Shown here: piece after piece, positions 62,801 through 64,000 of the stretch
Layout of the letters: each line of letters begins with the position of its first letter
How positions within the stretch are numbered: the first letter of the stretch is position 1
Assembly: GCA_964036045.1 (NCBI GenBank)
Contig: OZ038390.1
Coordinates: forward strand, 1,300,045 to 1,364,044
DNA: 64,000 nt
From: Eutreptiella sp. 'Long Island Sound 2002'
Taxonomy: Eukaryota; Euglenozoa; Euglenophyceae; Eutreptiales; Eutreptiaceae
Direction of reading: 5' to 3'
Translations under genes and position numbers: made by a program
Notes under the pieces: generated by a model
What the model was told of the DNA's origin: nothing
Databases searched by the model: none
The model's input: the letters and a program-made list of their open reading frames with translations, nothing else

Positions 62801-63239
62801 CTTTTTTTGTCCCGACGAACACTGTTTACCACTTTCATTGAGGATCTTTCTGAATTTAATTTCTGCCCTACCAACCCACCCTTGCGTCCTGCCCTTCGAT
62901 GCTGTGCAGTGTGGGAAGGTGGGAGTTTTCTATCGCCCTTTTGCTGTTCAGAATGATATTGATTTTTAGGCGGTATCCGATTTTATTGCTTTCGGTTGAG
63001 GTTCGGGTGAAGCTGGAGAGTTGAGTAGCCCTACGGGATGCCAACGGTTCTTTTCCTTTTGGCTGTGAGAAGAGACATTGGTGAAGAATATGCCTCCGTT
63101 TTGGTTCAGTGTACGAGGCGATCTTGGAGTGTGCCCGATGCATCTCTTGTGTCGAGCGGTGTCCGGCCCCGGTGGCCTGGGTCCAGCATCCAGTGAACTA
63201 TTGTGCCTTGCGCACTGTATTTGACCAGGAGAACCTGCC
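62801..63239. other. No gene found
   Basis: Lies between the two 52-bp direct repeats; no coding sequence supported. Confidence 0.4.
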
Positions 63240-63293
63240 TGAAGAGTTCAGTCAGACCAGTGTCTTGGTGCTTTGTTTGCTTGTGGTAAACAC
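63240..63293. repeat. 52-bp direct repeat, copy 2
   Basis: See copy 1 at 62747-62800. Confidence 0.85.
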
Positions 63294-63549
63294 CTTCATC
63301 TAGTGCTCAACGGTGCTGTGGAGCCCCAAAACGGACTACCAGTACTGCAAACCACAGCCAAAAGATCACGTGATCTGCCGTAGCGGGGTGTGCCAGCGGA
63401 TCCGAGAGGACAGGCAACTGAACGGCGTGCATTCGGGGCATACATGGGGGGCCAGGTCAACCATTCCGCCCGGGGGGCATCTGCCCATAGAGTGGTACCT
63501 TTGCGCATCAAGGAAGGTCCTGTGTGGGCAACGGACAAATCAAACCCTG

Positions 63550-64000
63550 CTGGCTTCCCCTTGAGTTCGTTCATACCCACACAGGACAGGATCAGACTGA
63601 CCTTGGCACTGCTTTTAGGAATGATGAAAGGAAGAACTGAGGAAGGGGTCGCGTCCGGCTTCAAGACCTGCGCCTCGTCAAGTGTCGCCACGATGGGTTC
63701 TACACCCGGGCCTATCTTCCCAACCCCCCCTCCGGGTCCGCCTCCACATTATACGGCATTGCTCGCTCAACGAAGTCGGGCGGTACTACCCGGTGCCAGA
63801 GGTCAGCCGTTATCTCATATGCCCCTAGGCGTCCCAACCCCTTCGCGGCCAAAGACGGGTCAGTGCGCATAAGGACAAGGATGGGCGATGTGGTCAGACG
63901 CAAGAGAGAATCCCAAGCCTCCTCCCTCAACTCCCCTAGCGCACCAACCCGGGTCTCCATGGTCCCCTCCAAACGCCAGTCCTCCGCGGTTGAAAAAAGC
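63550..64000 (-). pseudogene. Reverse transcriptase N-terminal fragment at window edge
   Basis: Minus-strand sequence entering from beyond 64000: WDSLLRLTTSPILVLMRTDP and LWHRVVPPDFVERAMPYNVE in one frame. A shift at the C/G run near 63724 leads to LKPDATPSSVLPFIIPKSSA and KVSLILSCVGMNELKGKPAG. PFIIPKSSAK-V-x-LI matches the RT fingers block (PF.I.K..GK.R.I.D). Downstream of about 63550 the frame loses RT character, so the copy is truncated. It may belong to the same family as the RT at 60.1-60.7 kb, whose fingers are missing, but lies in the opposite orientation. Confidence 0.5.

Overview
This is a nuclear-type eukaryotic window, most likely from a free-living alga or other protist with a large, repeat-rich genome. 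The signs are GT-AG introns with consistent phases, F-box and ribonuclease-inhibitor-type leucine-rich-repeat (LRR) genes, a long array of DUF4116 repeats, interstitial TTAGGG arrays, tRNA-derived SINE-like pieces, and fragments of several transposable element classes (tyrosine-recombinase, Penelope-like, LINE-like, RT/RNase H, hAT). Nothing suggests a bacterium. The species cannot be named from the sequence; DUF4116 expansions are known from several algal groups. Poly-G/poly-C tracts of 10-20 bases are very frequent.

Layout. 0.27-20.0 kb (minus strand): one very long LRR gene whose exons are 252 nt (three 28-residue LRRs) in phase 1, separated by introns of 0.6-10 kb packed with satellites. 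One 252-nt exon is split 133+119 by an extra intron that carries a dispersed repeat. A gag-like ORF (12.8-14.6 kb) lies inside the largest intron. 20-29 kb: less GC-extreme, with small genes (an F-box ORF, two SH3/Tudor-like ORFs), SINE-like pieces and an 11-bp minisatellite scattered over six loci. 29.2-30.8 kb: a two-exon F-box/LRR gene. 31.6-32.2 kb: a deletion derivative of a tyrosine-recombinase (YR) element. 33.6-35.7 kb: a DUF4116 protein with 21 repeats and a ubiquitin-like tail. 35.8-42.9 kb: two decayed YR elements with a hAT fragment between them. 43.2-52.0 kb: four different satellite arrays (10-bp; 78/52-bp palindromic; CTATGAAATTGAT; 113-bp). 53-54 kb: a LINE-like RNase H fragment. 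54.6-57.1 kb: the best preserved YR element. 57.3-64 kb: a Penelope-like GIY-YIG/RT pair in divergent orientation, a second RT/RNase H element, an unidentified ORF and, at the right edge, the N-terminal part of a third RT.

The main system-level observation is a family of YR elements, three coding copies plus one deletion derivative. A gag-like ORF ending in a C-x2-C...HWH...C zinc-knuckle-like motif is followed by a single UGA, and the recombinase continues in the same frame (in one copy after extra frameshifts). A sequence at the recombinase C-terminus and an adjacent 400-bp sequence occur elsewhere in a rearranged, inverted arrangement, as expected for inverted or split terminal repeats. 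All gene models are hand-derived from ORFs and splice phase; none was checked by alignment or expression.
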